A stretch of 64,000 bases of DNA, from contig DFYY01000007.1 in NCBI GenBank assembly GCA_002383485.1, positions 1-64,000 on the forward strand, in the 5' to 3' direction. This document shows positions 16,723-25,239 of the stretch, piece after piece. This stretch comes from Bacteroidales bacterium UBA4070. Lineage in GTDB: Bacteria > Bacteroidota > Bacteroidia > Bacteroidales > VadinHA17. The number at the start of each line of letters is the position of its first letter. The stretch's first letter is position 1. The notes beneath the pieces were generated by a model. The model did no database searches. It saw nothing but the letters and a program-made list of their open reading frames with translations, and was not told where the DNA came from. The position numbers and the translations under genes were made by a program.

Positions 16723-18240
16723 ATGGAAAACAACAGGGTAATAATTTTTGATACCACCCTCCGTGACGGGGAACAGGTACCGGGATGCCAGCTCAATACG
16801 GTGGAGAAGATCGAGGTGGCAAGGGCCCTTGAAGCACTTGGGGTGGATGTGATTGAGGCCGGGTTCCCGGTATCCAGTCCCGGCGACTTCAGGTCAGTGG
16901 TAGAGATCTCAAAGGCAGTCCGAAACCCGGTGATCTGCGCCCTCACAAGAGCCGTGAAGAAAGACATCGAGGTAGCTGCCGATGCACTGAAATACGCAGA
17001 GCGAAAGCGGATCCATACCGGCATCGGGACATCACCCTACCACATACAGTACAAGATAAAGACAACTCCCGAAGAGATAATAAAAAGGGCTGTTGATGCC
17101 GTAAAGTACGCCAGGAAATTAGTTGACGACGTGGAGTTCTATGCCGAGGATGCCGGCCGGAGTGACAACGCCTACCTGGCTCAGGTAATCGAGGCCGTAA
17201 TCAAAGCCGGTGCAACAGTTGTCAACATTCCTGATACAACAGGCTACTGTCTGCCGGAGGAATACGGCGCCAAGATCAGGTACCTCGTAGAAAATGTCCC
17301 GAACATCGACAGAGCAATTATCTCCACACACTGTCACAATGACCTGGGTATGGCTACCGCCAACACCATGATGGGAATCATCAACGGAGCTCGGCAGGTG
17401 GAGGTGACCATAAACGGAATAGGTGAGCGGGCAGGCAATACCTCGCTTGAAGAGATAGCCATGATCATCAAGAGCCACCACGACCTTAATCTCACCACCG
17501 GCATCAACCCGAAACTGATCTTCAGCACCAGCAGGTTGGTCTCAACACTTATGAGCATGCCGGTACAGGCCAACAAGGCAATAGTTGGCCGGAATGCCTT
17601 TGCCCACTCGTCAGGGATACACCAGGACGGAGTGCTCAAAAACCGTGAGAACTATGAGATCATTGACCCAAAAGAGGTGGGGATCAGGGAATCTTCCATA
17701 ATCCTCACGGCACGCAGCGGCAGGGCAGCACTCAATCACAGGCTTGACCTGCTGGGTATCAGGCTGGGAAAGGAAGAGCTTGATGAGATCTACCACCGGT
17801 TTCTCATCCTCGCAGACAAGAAGAAGGAGATCAATGACGAAGACATTAAGATCCTTTCAGGAGAGGTCTTCCATGGGGAGAAGAGGCTCAAGCTGGAGTC
17901 GTTGCAGGTTCTGTGCGGCAACTCGGTTATGCCGGTGGCCACTGTAGGTATAAGGATCAACGGAGAGGTACATACCTCCACCGCCCCGGGCAACGGTCCC
18001 ATTGATGCAGCGTTCACTGCCGTCAAACACCTGATACATGAAAATGTACACCTCGAGGAGTTCCTGATTCAGGCTATCACCAGGGGTAGCGATGACATAG
18101 GAAAGGTCCATATCCAGCTTGAGCACGAGGGAAATATCTACTACGGCTTTTCGGCAAATACTGATATTATTACAGCCTCAGTCGAGGCATTCATCGATGC
18201 AATTTCAAGGGTAGGAGATGGAACCGCGGACGCTGTTTGA
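16723..18240 (+). CDS. leuA: 2-isopropylmalate synthase
   Basis: First committed leucine enzyme, condensing acetyl-CoA and 2-ketoisovalerate. 505 residues from ATG at 16723; an in-frame GTG at 16717 would add two residues. The catalytic TIM barrel begins with FDTTLRDGEQVPG (Asp10), has the metal motif STHCHND near residue 204, and continues into a C-terminal LeuA dimer/regulatory domain from about residue 370 that normally binds leucine for feedback. The 3' end overlaps leuC by 23 bases. A second LeuA-family gene lies at 20239; this copy is the canonical one. Confidence 0.93.
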   Translation: MENNRVIIFDTTLRDGEQVPGCQLNTVEKIEVARALEALGVDVIEAGFPVSSPGDFRSVVEISKAVRNPVICALTRAVKKDIEVAADALKYAERKRIHTGIGTSPYHIQYKIKTTPEEIIKRAVDAVKYARKLVDDVEFYAEDAGRSDNAYLAQVIEAVIKAGATVVNIPDTTGYCLPEEYGAKIRYLVENVPNIDRAIISTHCHNDLGMATANTMMGIINGARQVEVTINGIGERAGNTSLEEIAMIIKSHHDLNLTTGINPKLIFSTSRLVSTLMSMPVQANKAIVGRNAFAHSSGIHQDGVLKNRENYEIIDPKEVGIRESSIILTARSGRAALNHRLDLLGIRLGKEELDEIYHRFLILADKKKEINDEDIKILSGEVFHGEKRLKLESLQVLCGNSVMPVATVGIRINGEVHTSTAPGNGPIDAAFTAVKHLIHENVHLEEFLIQAITRGSDDIGKVHIQLEHEGNIYYGFSANTDIITASVEAFIDAISRVGDGTADAV

Positions 18241-19630
18241 CAAGATCTGGGATGCCCATATGGTGAAGTCTGTTGAGGGCGGACCGGACGTACTTTATAT
18301 TGACAGGCACTATATCCATGAGGTGACCAGCCCGCAGGCATTCAATGGATTGAAACAGCGGTGCATCGGGGTGTTCAGGCCGGAAAGGACTGTTGCAACA
18401 GCTGATCACAACATTCCCACGGCTGATCAGCATCTGCCGATAAGGGATGCCGTATCGCGGGCGCAGGTGGAAGCCCTGGAGGAAAACTGCAAGGCCTTCG
18501 GTATTGAGCACTTCGGCATCGGACACCCTAACAACGGAATTGTCCATGTAACAGGCCCGGAACTGGGATACACCCTGCCTGGCATGACAATAGTGTGCGG
18601 AGACAGTCATACCTCCACCCACGGGGCATTTGGAACTATAGCCTTCGGCATCGGCACCAGTGAGGTTGAGATGGTACTGGCAACCCAGTGCCTTCTTCAG
18701 ACAAGACCTGCAAGGATGAGGATCACCGTCAACGGATCCCTTCGCAGGGGAGTGACTTCAAAGGACCTGATACTTTACATCATCTCCTCGCTCTCAACAG
18801 GCGGTGCCACCGGTTGCTTTGTTGAATACGCCGGAGAGGCAATCTCACAGATGAGCATGGAATCAAGAATGACCGTCTGCAACATGAGCATTGAGATGGG
18901 GGCCCGCGGAGGCCTGATAGCCCCTGATGAAGTGACATTCGGATACCTGTCGGAGATACCTGCTTTCAGCAGTAACCCGGACGCCATCAGACTGCTCGAA
19001 AAATGGTTCTCGCTCCGCAGTGACCCGGGAGTTGTCTTTGACAGTGAACTGGCGTTTGATGCTTCGGCAGTTCCACCGATGATAACCTGGGGCACAAACC
19101 CCGGGATGGGAATGGCCGTCAACGGAACCATCCCTACTGAGGAAGGAACCGATACTGAAAGCAGCAGTTCATACCGCAAGTCGCTCGAATACATGGGCTT
19201 CAAATCCGGGATGAAGCTCCTCGGCCACCCTGTCGACTATGTCTTCCTGGGAAGTTGTACCAACGGACGGATAGAAGACCTCCGTGCCTTTGCGCAAATG
19301 GTGGAAGGGAGGAAGAAAGCCCCCGGGGTCACTGTGCTTATCGTGCCCGGATCACAACAGGTTGCGCGCCAGGCAGAAAAGGAAGGGCTTTCAGAAATAT
19401 TCCGGAGGGCCGGGTTTGAGATGAGGCAGCCAGGATGCTCGTCATGTCTCGCCATGAATGATGACAAGATCCCTCCCGGCAAATATGCCGTCTCAACCTC
19501 CAACCGCAACTTCGAGGGGAGACAGGGACCCGGCGCAAGAACCATCCTTGCGGGTCCGCTTACCGCAGCAGCCGCTGCACTGACAGGAGTGATAACAGAC
19601 CCCCGGAAATTGCTGCGGAATAGTGATTAA
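18218..19630 (+). CDS. leuC: 3-isopropylmalate dehydratase, large subunit
   Basis: Aconitase-family [4Fe-4S] isomerase subunit converting 2- to 3-isopropylmalate with LeuD. 470 residues, matching the LeuC norm (466). Cluster cysteines are in LGSCTNGRIEDL (about residue 347) and GCSSCLAMN (about 407 and 410). The GDSHTSTHGAFG block is present. It begins inside the 3' end of leuA (23-base overlap) and leuD follows after 3 bases. The same LeuCD enzyme could also act on citramalate if the LeuA paralogue at 20239 supplies it. Confidence 0.96.
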   Translation: MEPRTLFDKIWDAHMVKSVEGGPDVLYIDRHYIHEVTSPQAFNGLKQRCIGVFRPERTVATADHNIPTADQHLPIRDAVSRAQVEALEENCKAFGIEHFGIGHPNNGIVHVTGPELGYTLPGMTIVCGDSHTSTHGAFGTIAFGIGTSEVEMVLATQCLLQTRPARMRITVNGSLRRGVTSKDLILYIISSLSTGGATGCFVEYAGEAISQMSMESRMTVCNMSIEMGARGGLIAPDEVTFGYLSEIPAFSSNPDAIRLLEKWFSLRSDPGVVFDSELAFDASAVPPMITWGTNPGMGMAVNGTIPTEEGTDTESSSSYRKSLEYMGFKSGMKLLGHPVDYVFLGSCTNGRIEDLRAFAQMVEGRKKAPGVTVLIVPGSQQVARQAEKEGLSEIFRRAGFEMRQPGCSSCLAMNDDKIPPGKYAVSTSNRNFEGRQGPGARTILAGPLTAAAAALTGVITDPRKLLRNSD

Positions 19631-19633
19631 CCA

Positions 19634-20242
19634 ATGCGTCATGCAATGAAAAGAACAAAATTTACAATACTCAAATCGACTTGCGTTCCCCTGCCATTGG
19701 CAAACATAGACACTGACCAGATCATCCCGGCCCGTTTCCTGAGCTCAACCTCCCGGGAAGGGTTTGGAAAAAATCTCTTCCGCGACTGGAGATATGACAA
19801 GCATGGAAACAAAAATGAGGATTTTGTCCTGAACCGTTCTGAGTATACAGGCAGCATACTGGTGACAGGCAGCAACTTCGGATGCGGGTCAAGCAGGGAG
19901 CATGCCGTATGGGCAATAGCTGACCACGGATTCAGGGCGGTGGTATCAGATTCCTTTGCCGATATCTTTGCCGGCAATGCATTGAATAACGGGCTCCTGC
20001 CGGTGGTGATTCCTTCAGATACGCTGGAAAAGCTTACAACAATGATAATCCTGAAGCCTGAAACAGTTGTTACAATAGACCTCGGACGCCAGCTGCTTTC
20101 AGTTGAGGCGCAGGGGATCTCGGTTCCTTTTCCGGTCAACCCCTTCAGGAAGGAATGCCTCCTCAGAGGTTATGACAATATCGATTACCTGCTTGGCATG
20201 AAGGATGAGATAATTGCATTTGAAAAGAGATATTCGCCGTGA
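19634..20242 (+). CDS. leuD: 3-isopropylmalate dehydratase, small subunit
   Basis: Swivelling small subunit that completes the LeuC active site. 202 residues, with LANIDTDQIIPARFL near the N-terminus and GSNFGCGSSREHAVWAI in the middle, both family signatures. ATG at 19634 is used; a second in-frame ATG at 19646 is possible. The stop overlaps the GTG start of the next gene by 4 bases, so the two are translationally coupled. Confidence 0.95.
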   Translation: MRHAMKRTKFTILKSTCVPLPLANIDTDQIIPARFLSSTSREGFGKNLFRDWRYDKHGNKNEDFVLNRSEYTGSILVTGSNFGCGSSREHAVWAIADHGFRAVVSDSFADIFAGNALNNGLLPVVIPSDTLEKLTTMIILKPETVVTIDLGRQLLSVEAQGISVPFPVNPFRKECLLRGYDNIDYLLGMKDEIIAFEKRYSP

Positions 20243-21801
20243 GAATAGAGATTCTTGATACCACGCTCAGGGACGGTGAACAAACTCAGGGTGTCTCCTA
20301 CTCACCTGTTGAAAAGCTGAATATTGCCACCCTCCTTTTACGGGACCTGAAGGTCGACCGTGTTGAGGTTGCATCAGCCCGTGTTTCAGCCGGGGAACAG
20401 GAGGCAGTGAGGCTGATAACGCGATGGGCCTCGCAGAACGGAATGCTTGACAGGATAGAAGTGCTCGGCTTCATTGACGGTGATACTTCCCTGGACTGGA
20501 TCAGGGATGCGGGAGGAAGGGTGGTCAACCTCCTGTGCAAGGGCTCTTTGCGCCATCTTGAAAAACAACTGAGGAAAACACCCCGGGAACATATTGAGGA
20601 TATCAGACAGATAGTGCAGCGTGCCGGGGAAAAAGGCATGCAGATCAATGTCTATCTTGAAGACTGGTCAAACGGGATGATCAGTTCGGAAGATTATGTA
20701 CTGAAACTGGTTGACTCACTCAAGGATGAAAATATAAGGAGGTTTATGCTTCCCGACACCCTGGGTATTCTTAATCCCGGGCAGACATACCGGTTCTGCA
20801 GGCAGATGACCGAAAGATATGACTCGCTGCATTTTGATTTTCACGCACATAATGATTATGATCTGGCTGTTGGAAATGTCTATGCAGCTCTGACTGCAGG
20901 AATAAGGGGAGTGCATACGACCGTGAATGGTCTTGGCGAGAGAGCCGGCAATGCCCCGCTCTCAAGTGTCATAGGATTGCTAAATGATCACATCGGGGCG
21001 GAAACATCTGTCAATGAGTTCGAGATCACACGTGTGAGCCGCCTGGTGGAGACATTCAGCGGCATAAGGATACCTGTCAATAAGCCGGTGATCGGGGCAA
21101 ATGTATTTACCCAGACATCAGGCATACACGCTGACGGTGATAACAAAGACAACCTCTACTGCAGCAACCTCCGGCCGGAACGGTTCGGCAGGAAACGAAC
21201 ATACGCCCTCGGCAAGCAGTCGGGCAAGGCAACGATCAGAAAAAATCTGGAGGAGTTCGGTCTTGAACTAAGCCAGGAATCACTTATAAGGGTAACTGAA
21301 AGGGTCATTGAACTGGGAGACAAGAAGGAGACCGTCACAACAGAGGATCTTCCGTTCATTATAGCTGATGTACTTGGCAATGACCCCTCAGCCTATAAAA
21401 TATTCATTAAAAACTATTCCCTCTCACTCTCCTACGGATTAAAGCCATCTGCAAGTGTCCAGCTGGAGATTGACGGTTCGCTTTACCAGGAGACTTCGTC
21501 AGGCGACGGTCAGTATGACGCCTTTATGAAAGCCGTCAGGAAGATTTATGACCTGATGGGAAAGGAGTTGCCGGTTCTGACTGACTATGTGGTGTCCATC
21601 CCTCCCGGAGGAAAGACAGATGCTCTTGTTGAGACAGTCATCAGGTGGAGCTGGCGGGGCCGGGAGTTCAGGACAAAGGGTCTGGATGCCGACCAGGCTG
21701 AGTCTGCCATCAAGGCAACTGAGAAGATGCTCAACATCATTGAAAACAACGAGATCAAACCTGCATATAAAAATTTAATAACTATTTCAGATGGAATTTA
21801 A
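20239..21801 (+). CDS. Second 2-isopropylmalate/citramalate synthase family protein
   Basis: LeuA/CimA-superfamily enzyme, 520 residues, starting at GTG in a 4-base overlap with leuD. The barrel begins LDTTLRDGEQTQGVSY and carries the metal motif HFDFHAHNDYD, plus VNGLGERAGN and the ANVFTQTSGIHADG block. A C-terminal LeuA-type regulatory domain spans about residues 385-505. It clearly differs from LeuA at 16723. Because no threonine deaminase (ilvA) is seen in the operon while LeuCDB are, an (R)-citramalate synthase feeding isoleucine synthesis is a good candidate. A second isopropylmalate synthase remains possible. Such leuC-leuD-leuA2-leuB order recurs in Bacteroidales. Confidence 0.75.
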   Translation: MRIEILDTTLRDGEQTQGVSYSPVEKLNIATLLLRDLKVDRVEVASARVSAGEQEAVRLITRWASQNGMLDRIEVLGFIDGDTSLDWIRDAGGRVVNLLCKGSLRHLEKQLRKTPREHIEDIRQIVQRAGEKGMQINVYLEDWSNGMISSEDYVLKLVDSLKDENIRRFMLPDTLGILNPGQTYRFCRQMTERYDSLHFDFHAHNDYDLAVGNVYAALTAGIRGVHTTVNGLGERAGNAPLSSVIGLLNDHIGAETSVNEFEITRVSRLVETFSGIRIPVNKPVIGANVFTQTSGIHADGDNKDNLYCSNLRPERFGRKRTYALGKQSGKATIRKNLEEFGLELSQESLIRVTERVIELGDKKETVTTEDLPFIIADVLGNDPSAYKIFIKNYSLSLSYGLKPSASVQLEIDGSLYQETSSGDGQYDAFMKAVRKIYDLMGKELPVLTDYVVSIPPGGKTDALVETVIRWSWRGREFRTKGLDADQAESAIKATEKMLNIIENNEIKPAYKNLITISDGI

Positions 21802-22861
21802 TATCGCTCTTCTTGCCGGTGATGGAATCGGTCCTGAGGTCACAGAACAGGCATGCAAGGTGCTTCAGGCCACCGGAGAACGGTTTGGTCACACATTTCA
21901 TTTCTCCGAAGGACTGATCGGTGCCGTCGCCATAGACAGGACCGGAAGCCCCCTTCCAGAAGAAACGCTTGAACTGTGCAGACGGTCTGACGCCGTGCTG
22001 TTCGGCGCCATCGGTGACCCGAAATATGACAATGACCCCTCGGCCAGGGTCAGGCCTGAGCAGGGACTGCTGAAAATGCGCCGGGAGCTTGGCCTCTATG
22101 CCAATGTGAGGCCGGTAAAGACATTCCCCGCACTGGTTGACATGTCGCCACTGAAGAGGGGAATAGCCATGAACACGGATATAATAATGGTACGGGAGCT
22201 CACCGGGGGTATCTATTTCGGCCGGCCGCAGGGGCGATCGGAAGACGGAAACACTGCCTATGACACATGTGTTTACAGCCGTTACGAGATAGAACGTGTT
22301 GTGCGGCTCGCCTGCGAATATGCACTGCAGCGAAAGAAAAGGGTAACCGTTATCGATAAGGCAAACATACTGGCTACATCAAGACTGTGGCGGGAGACAG
22401 CCAAAAGGATTGCCATGAAGTACAGCGCGATAACAATGGACTTTATGTATGTTGACAATGCCGCCATGCAGCTGATACAGCATCCCTCCTCCTTTGATGT
22501 CATAGTCACTGAAAACATGTTCGGAGATATCCTCTCCGATGAGGCCAGCGTCATTTCCGGCTCAATGGGGATGATGCCGTCAGCATCAATAGGTACATCA
22601 ACATCTGTCTTTGAACCTATCCACGGATCATACCCCCAGGCAGCTGGTAAAAACATTGCCAACCCTTGCGGAACAATACTCTCGGCAGCCATGATGCTCG
22701 ATCTTGCCTTTAGACTGAACATAGAGGCAGCAGCAATAACCGGCGCCGTTGAAAAGTCAGTTGAGACCGGATTCGTAACCGCTGATCTTGACCCGGAACA
22801 TCCGAAACCGACGTCAGAGGTTGGCACGTGGATATCAGATTATATCAGAAAAAAAAATTAA
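21791..22861 (+). CDS. leuB: 3-isopropylmalate dehydrogenase
   Basis: NAD+-dependent oxidative decarboxylase of 3-isopropylmalate; 356 residues (family about 350-365). Signatures are GDGIGPEVTEQA at the N-terminus, ELTGGIYFGRPQG, DKANILATSRLWRE, and the metal/NAD block ENMFGDILSDEASVISGSMGMMPSAS. The start overlaps the preceding gene by 11 bases. Last gene of the ilv-leu operon; no terminator is visible after it before the his promoter at about 22901. Confidence 0.95.
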   Translation: MEFNIALLAGDGIGPEVTEQACKVLQATGERFGHTFHFSEGLIGAVAIDRTGSPLPEETLELCRRSDAVLFGAIGDPKYDNDPSARVRPEQGLLKMRRELGLYANVRPVKTFPALVDMSPLKRGIAMNTDIIMVRELTGGIYFGRPQGRSEDGNTAYDTCVYSRYEIERVVRLACEYALQRKKRVTVIDKANILATSRLWRETAKRIAMKYSAITMDFMYVDNAAMQLIQHPSSFDVIVTENMFGDILSDEASVISGSMGMMPSASIGTSTSVFEPIHGSYPQAAGKNIANPCGTILSAAMMLDLAFRLNIEAAAITGAVEKSVETGFVTADLDPEHPKPTSEVGTWISDYIRKKN

Positions 22862-22900
22862 TGAAACCTATTCCGGATAACGATTTTTTGAATAAAAAGC

Positions 22901-22908
22901 TATATTTG
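22901..22908 (+). promoter_or_regulatory. -7 element of the his operon promoter
   Basis: TATATTTG is a perfect match to TAnnTTTG. No TTG occurs at the ideal 19-base distance; a TTTG at 22887 is too close, so only the -7 box is called. The predicted start, near 22915, is about 11 bases before the His leader ATG at 22926. Confidence 0.5.
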
Positions 22909-22925
22909 TGGCGGCATAATTAACA

Positions 22926-22985
22926 ATGTTTACGACTAAATTACATCACCACCATCATCATCATACTTGCTCTCAGGCGAGATGA
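22926..22985 (+). CDS. hisL: his operon leader peptide (seven consecutive His)
   Basis: A 19-codon ORF, MFTTKLHHHHHHHTCSQAR followed by TGA. Residues 7-13 are seven uninterrupted histidines, coded by a mixture of CAT and CAC. This parallels the seven-His leader peptide HisL of enterobacteria and lies directly ahead of an intrinsic terminator (23015-23046) and hisG. Ribosome stalling on the His codons when charged tRNA-His is low should allow the antiterminator to form. Function is regulatory through translation, not through the peptide product. Confidence 0.93.
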   Translation: MFTTKLHHHHHHHTCSQAR

Positions 22986-23046
22986 GAATGGTGTGTTGTA
23001 ACCACTGATTTCATAAACCCGTCTGAGCAGATCAGGCGGGTTTTTT
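22972..23046 (+). terminator. his attenuator (antiterminator and terminator)
   Basis: The terminator stem pairs AAACCCGTCTGA (23015-23026) with TCAGGCGGGTTT (23032-23043) around a GCAGA loop and is followed by Ts to 23046. CTCAGGCG (22972-22979), which lies inside the leader ORF just after the His codons, is complementary to CGTCTGAG (23020-23027; one G-U pair). It can therefore sequester the terminator's 5' arm. A ribosome reaching the TGA (22983-22985) covers that segment and favours termination; one stalled on early His codons leaves it exposed. Confidence 0.88.
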
Positions 23047-23086
23047 GTTGCTGCATGGTCTGCTCGGGAAAAAATAGAACAGACAA

Positions 23087-23944
23087 ATGAGCATACTGAA
23101 AATTGCAATCCAAAAAAGCGGAAGACTGAGTGAGAGTTCCCGCAAATTGTTTGAAGAGTGCGGCATCAAGATCACCAACGGATCAGGCAGCCTGAAGGTC
23201 ATCGCAGGAAACTTCCCCGCAGAGATACTCCTTCTTCGTGATGATGACATCCCCCAGTACGTTGAACAGCAGGTAGCTGACATCGGAATAGTGGGGGAAA
23301 ACACGGTTTTTGAGAAAAAGAAGGATGTGGATGTGCTGGAGCAGCTTGGGTTTGCCGGATGCCGTCTCAGCCTGGCCATCCCGAAGGACGAGGCATATAC
23401 GGGCCCGGAATTCTTCATGGGCAGGAAGGTAGCCACGAGTTACCCGGTGCTTCTCAGCGAGTATTTTGCCGAAAAAAACATTAATGCCGAGATAGAGGAG
23501 CTGAGCGGCAGCGTTGAGATAGCCCCGGGAATAGGCCTTGCCGATGCTATCTGCGATATCGTCAGCTCCGGCAGCACCCTGCTGACAAACGGCCTGCGCG
23601 AGGTGGAAACCATCATGAAGAGCCAGGCGGTAATAATTGCAAACAGGGACATCAGCGGGGAGAAGAAACAGATACTGGATAAGCTGCTATTCCGTATACG
23701 GGCTGTAAAAAACGCCAGGGAGAACAAGTACATACTGCTCAATGCCCCGGAAGAGGCAGTGAGTAAGATATGCAGGATCCTTCCCGGCATGAAGAGCCCC
23801 ACAATACTGCCACTGGCGGAGAAAGGATGGTGCAGCCTGCACTCAGTGGTCAAGGAAGATGAGTTCTGGGAGAGGATCGATCAGCTCAGGGCAGCAGGGG
23901 CAGAAGGAATCCTGGTCATACCTATAGAAAAAATGATCGTGTGA
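23087..23944 (+). CDS. hisG: ATP phosphoribosyltransferase (long form)
   Basis: First histidine enzyme, joining ATP and PRPP. 285 residues, so this is the long HisG form with its own C-terminal regulatory domain (about residues 215-285, ending ILVIPIEKMIV), and no HisZ partner is needed. The N-terminal IAIQKSGRLSE and the PRPP-binding region IVSSGSTLLTNGL are visible. The His-sensitive domain implies feedback control on top of the attenuator upstream. Starts 40 bases after the attenuator T-run; the stop overlaps hisD. Confidence 0.95.
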   Translation: MSILKIAIQKSGRLSESSRKLFEECGIKITNGSGSLKVIAGNFPAEILLLRDDDIPQYVEQQVADIGIVGENTVFEKKKDVDVLEQLGFAGCRLSLAIPKDEAYTGPEFFMGRKVATSYPVLLSEYFAEKNINAEIEELSGSVEIAPGIGLADAICDIVSSGSTLLTNGLREVETIMKSQAVIIANRDISGEKKQILDKLLFRIRAVKNARENKYILLNAPEEAVSKICRILPGMKSPTILPLAEKGWCSLHSVVKEDEFWERIDQLRAAGAEGILVIPIEKMIV

Positions 23945-25239
23945 TGAAGAGGCTTATTTACCCTTCGCCGGTTGAGATCAGCAAGGCCCTCGAAAGGCCT
24001 TCGGCAGGCATCGGCGATATCGACATCATTGTAAAGGAAGTGCTGGCCAGGGTCAGGGCAGAAGGAGATGTCGCCCTGCGTGAATTCTCACTGAAATTTG
24101 ATGGCTTTGCCCCGGCATCATTTAAAGTGGAAGAATCTTCATTTCAGGAGGCAGAGAAACATGTTCCGGAGAAAATAAGGGATGCAATGCGTGCAGCCCT
24201 TGCCAGTATCACAGCCTTTCACACTGCACAGTTGCAGGAACCGGAGACAGTGGAGACAACAAAAGGGGTTAAGTGCTGGAGCCGTGATCTGGCTATTGAG
24301 AAGGTAGGGTTATATATCCCCGGAGGAACAGCCCCGCTCTTTTCAACTCTCCTTATGCTGGCCATTCCCGCACGACTGGCCGGCTGCCGTGACATCATCC
24401 TCTGTACACCTCCCGGAAAAGACGGGAAAATCAATCCGCTGATTCTTTATACTGCCAGCCTGTGCGGAGTTACCGCAATCTATACGATAGGAGGTGCACA
24501 GGCCATTGCTGCAATGGCCTACGGTACGGAATCGATTCCCGCAGTCTGTAAAATATTCGGTCCCGGAAACAGGTACGTCACCAGAGCCAAGGAACTTGTA
24601 CAGCTGGAGGGAATTGCAATAGATATGCCCGCAGGCCCCAGTGAATTGCTCGTCATTGCCGACGAGAGCGCCAACCCCTCCTTTGTGGCTGCCGATCTTA
24701 TCTCGCAGGCTGAACACGGTACCGACAGCCAGGTCATAATGCTGACTGACAGCAGAGCAATGATGGAAAAGGTACAGAGAGAAGTTGAAGAGCAGGTAAT
24801 GAAAATAGGGAGAAGTGATATTGCCGGAAAATCACTGGCAAACAGCTCCCTGATTCTGCTCCCTGATCTTGATGAATGTATCAGAGTCAGCAATCTCTAT
24901 GCTCCTGAACACCTGATAATTGCAACATATAATCCGTATATTCATGCCTCAGCCGTGGTCAACGCCGGGTCAGTATTTCTTGGAAACTACAGCAGTGAAA
25001 GCACAGGTGACTACATGACGGGGCCCAATCATACCCTGCCTACCTCAGGTTATGCCAGGAGCTGGAGCGGACTCACAACCAACAGCTTCAGAAAAAGAGT
25101 CTTCTTCCAGGAGGTGACAGCCCGCGGGCTGAGAGTTATCGGTCCGGCGACTGAATTGCTCGCCGGGGCAGAGATGCTTGAAGGACACAGGAATGCAGTT
25201 TCTGTCAGACTCAAATACCTGAACGATGAACAGAATTGA
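23944..25239 (+). CDS. hisD: Histidinol dehydrogenase
   Basis: Zinc enzyme oxidising histidinol to histidine in two NAD+ steps. 431 residues from ATG at 23944, whose A is the last base of the hisG stop; an in-frame GTG at 23941 is an alternative. Family signatures are GLYIPGGTAPLFSTLLML, AGPSELLVIAD, ISQAEHGTDSQ (zinc/catalytic region) and GPNHTLPTSGYARSWSGL. The end overlaps hisC by 14 bases. Confidence 0.95.
   Translation: MKRLIYPSPVEISKALERPSAGIGDIDIIVKEVLARVRAEGDVALREFSLKFDGFAPASFKVEESSFQEAEKHVPEKIRDAMRAALASITAFHTAQLQEPETVETTKGVKCWSRDLAIEKVGLYIPGGTAPLFSTLLMLAIPARLAGCRDIILCTPPGKDGKINPLILYTASLCGVTAIYTIGGAQAIAAMAYGTESIPAVCKIFGPGNRYVTRAKELVQLEGIAIDMPAGPSELLVIADESANPSFVAADLISQAEHGTDSQVIMLTDSRAMMEKVQREVEEQVMKIGRSDIAGKSLANSSLILLPDLDECIRVSNLYAPEHLIIATYNPYIHASAVVNAGSVFLGNYSSESTGDYMTGPNHTLPTSGYARSWSGLTTNSFRKRVFFQEVTARGLRVIGPATELLAGAEMLEGHRNAVSVRLKYLNDEQN

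Noticed and set aside
22887..22890. TTTG as the -33 box of the his promoter
   Set aside because: It is only 10 bases from the -7 element; the consensus needs about 19.
22944..22964. CAT/CAC run as a simple-sequence repeat
   Set aside because: It is in frame within a start-to-stop ORF placed between a -7 box and a terminator ahead of hisG, so the leader-peptide reading explains it better.
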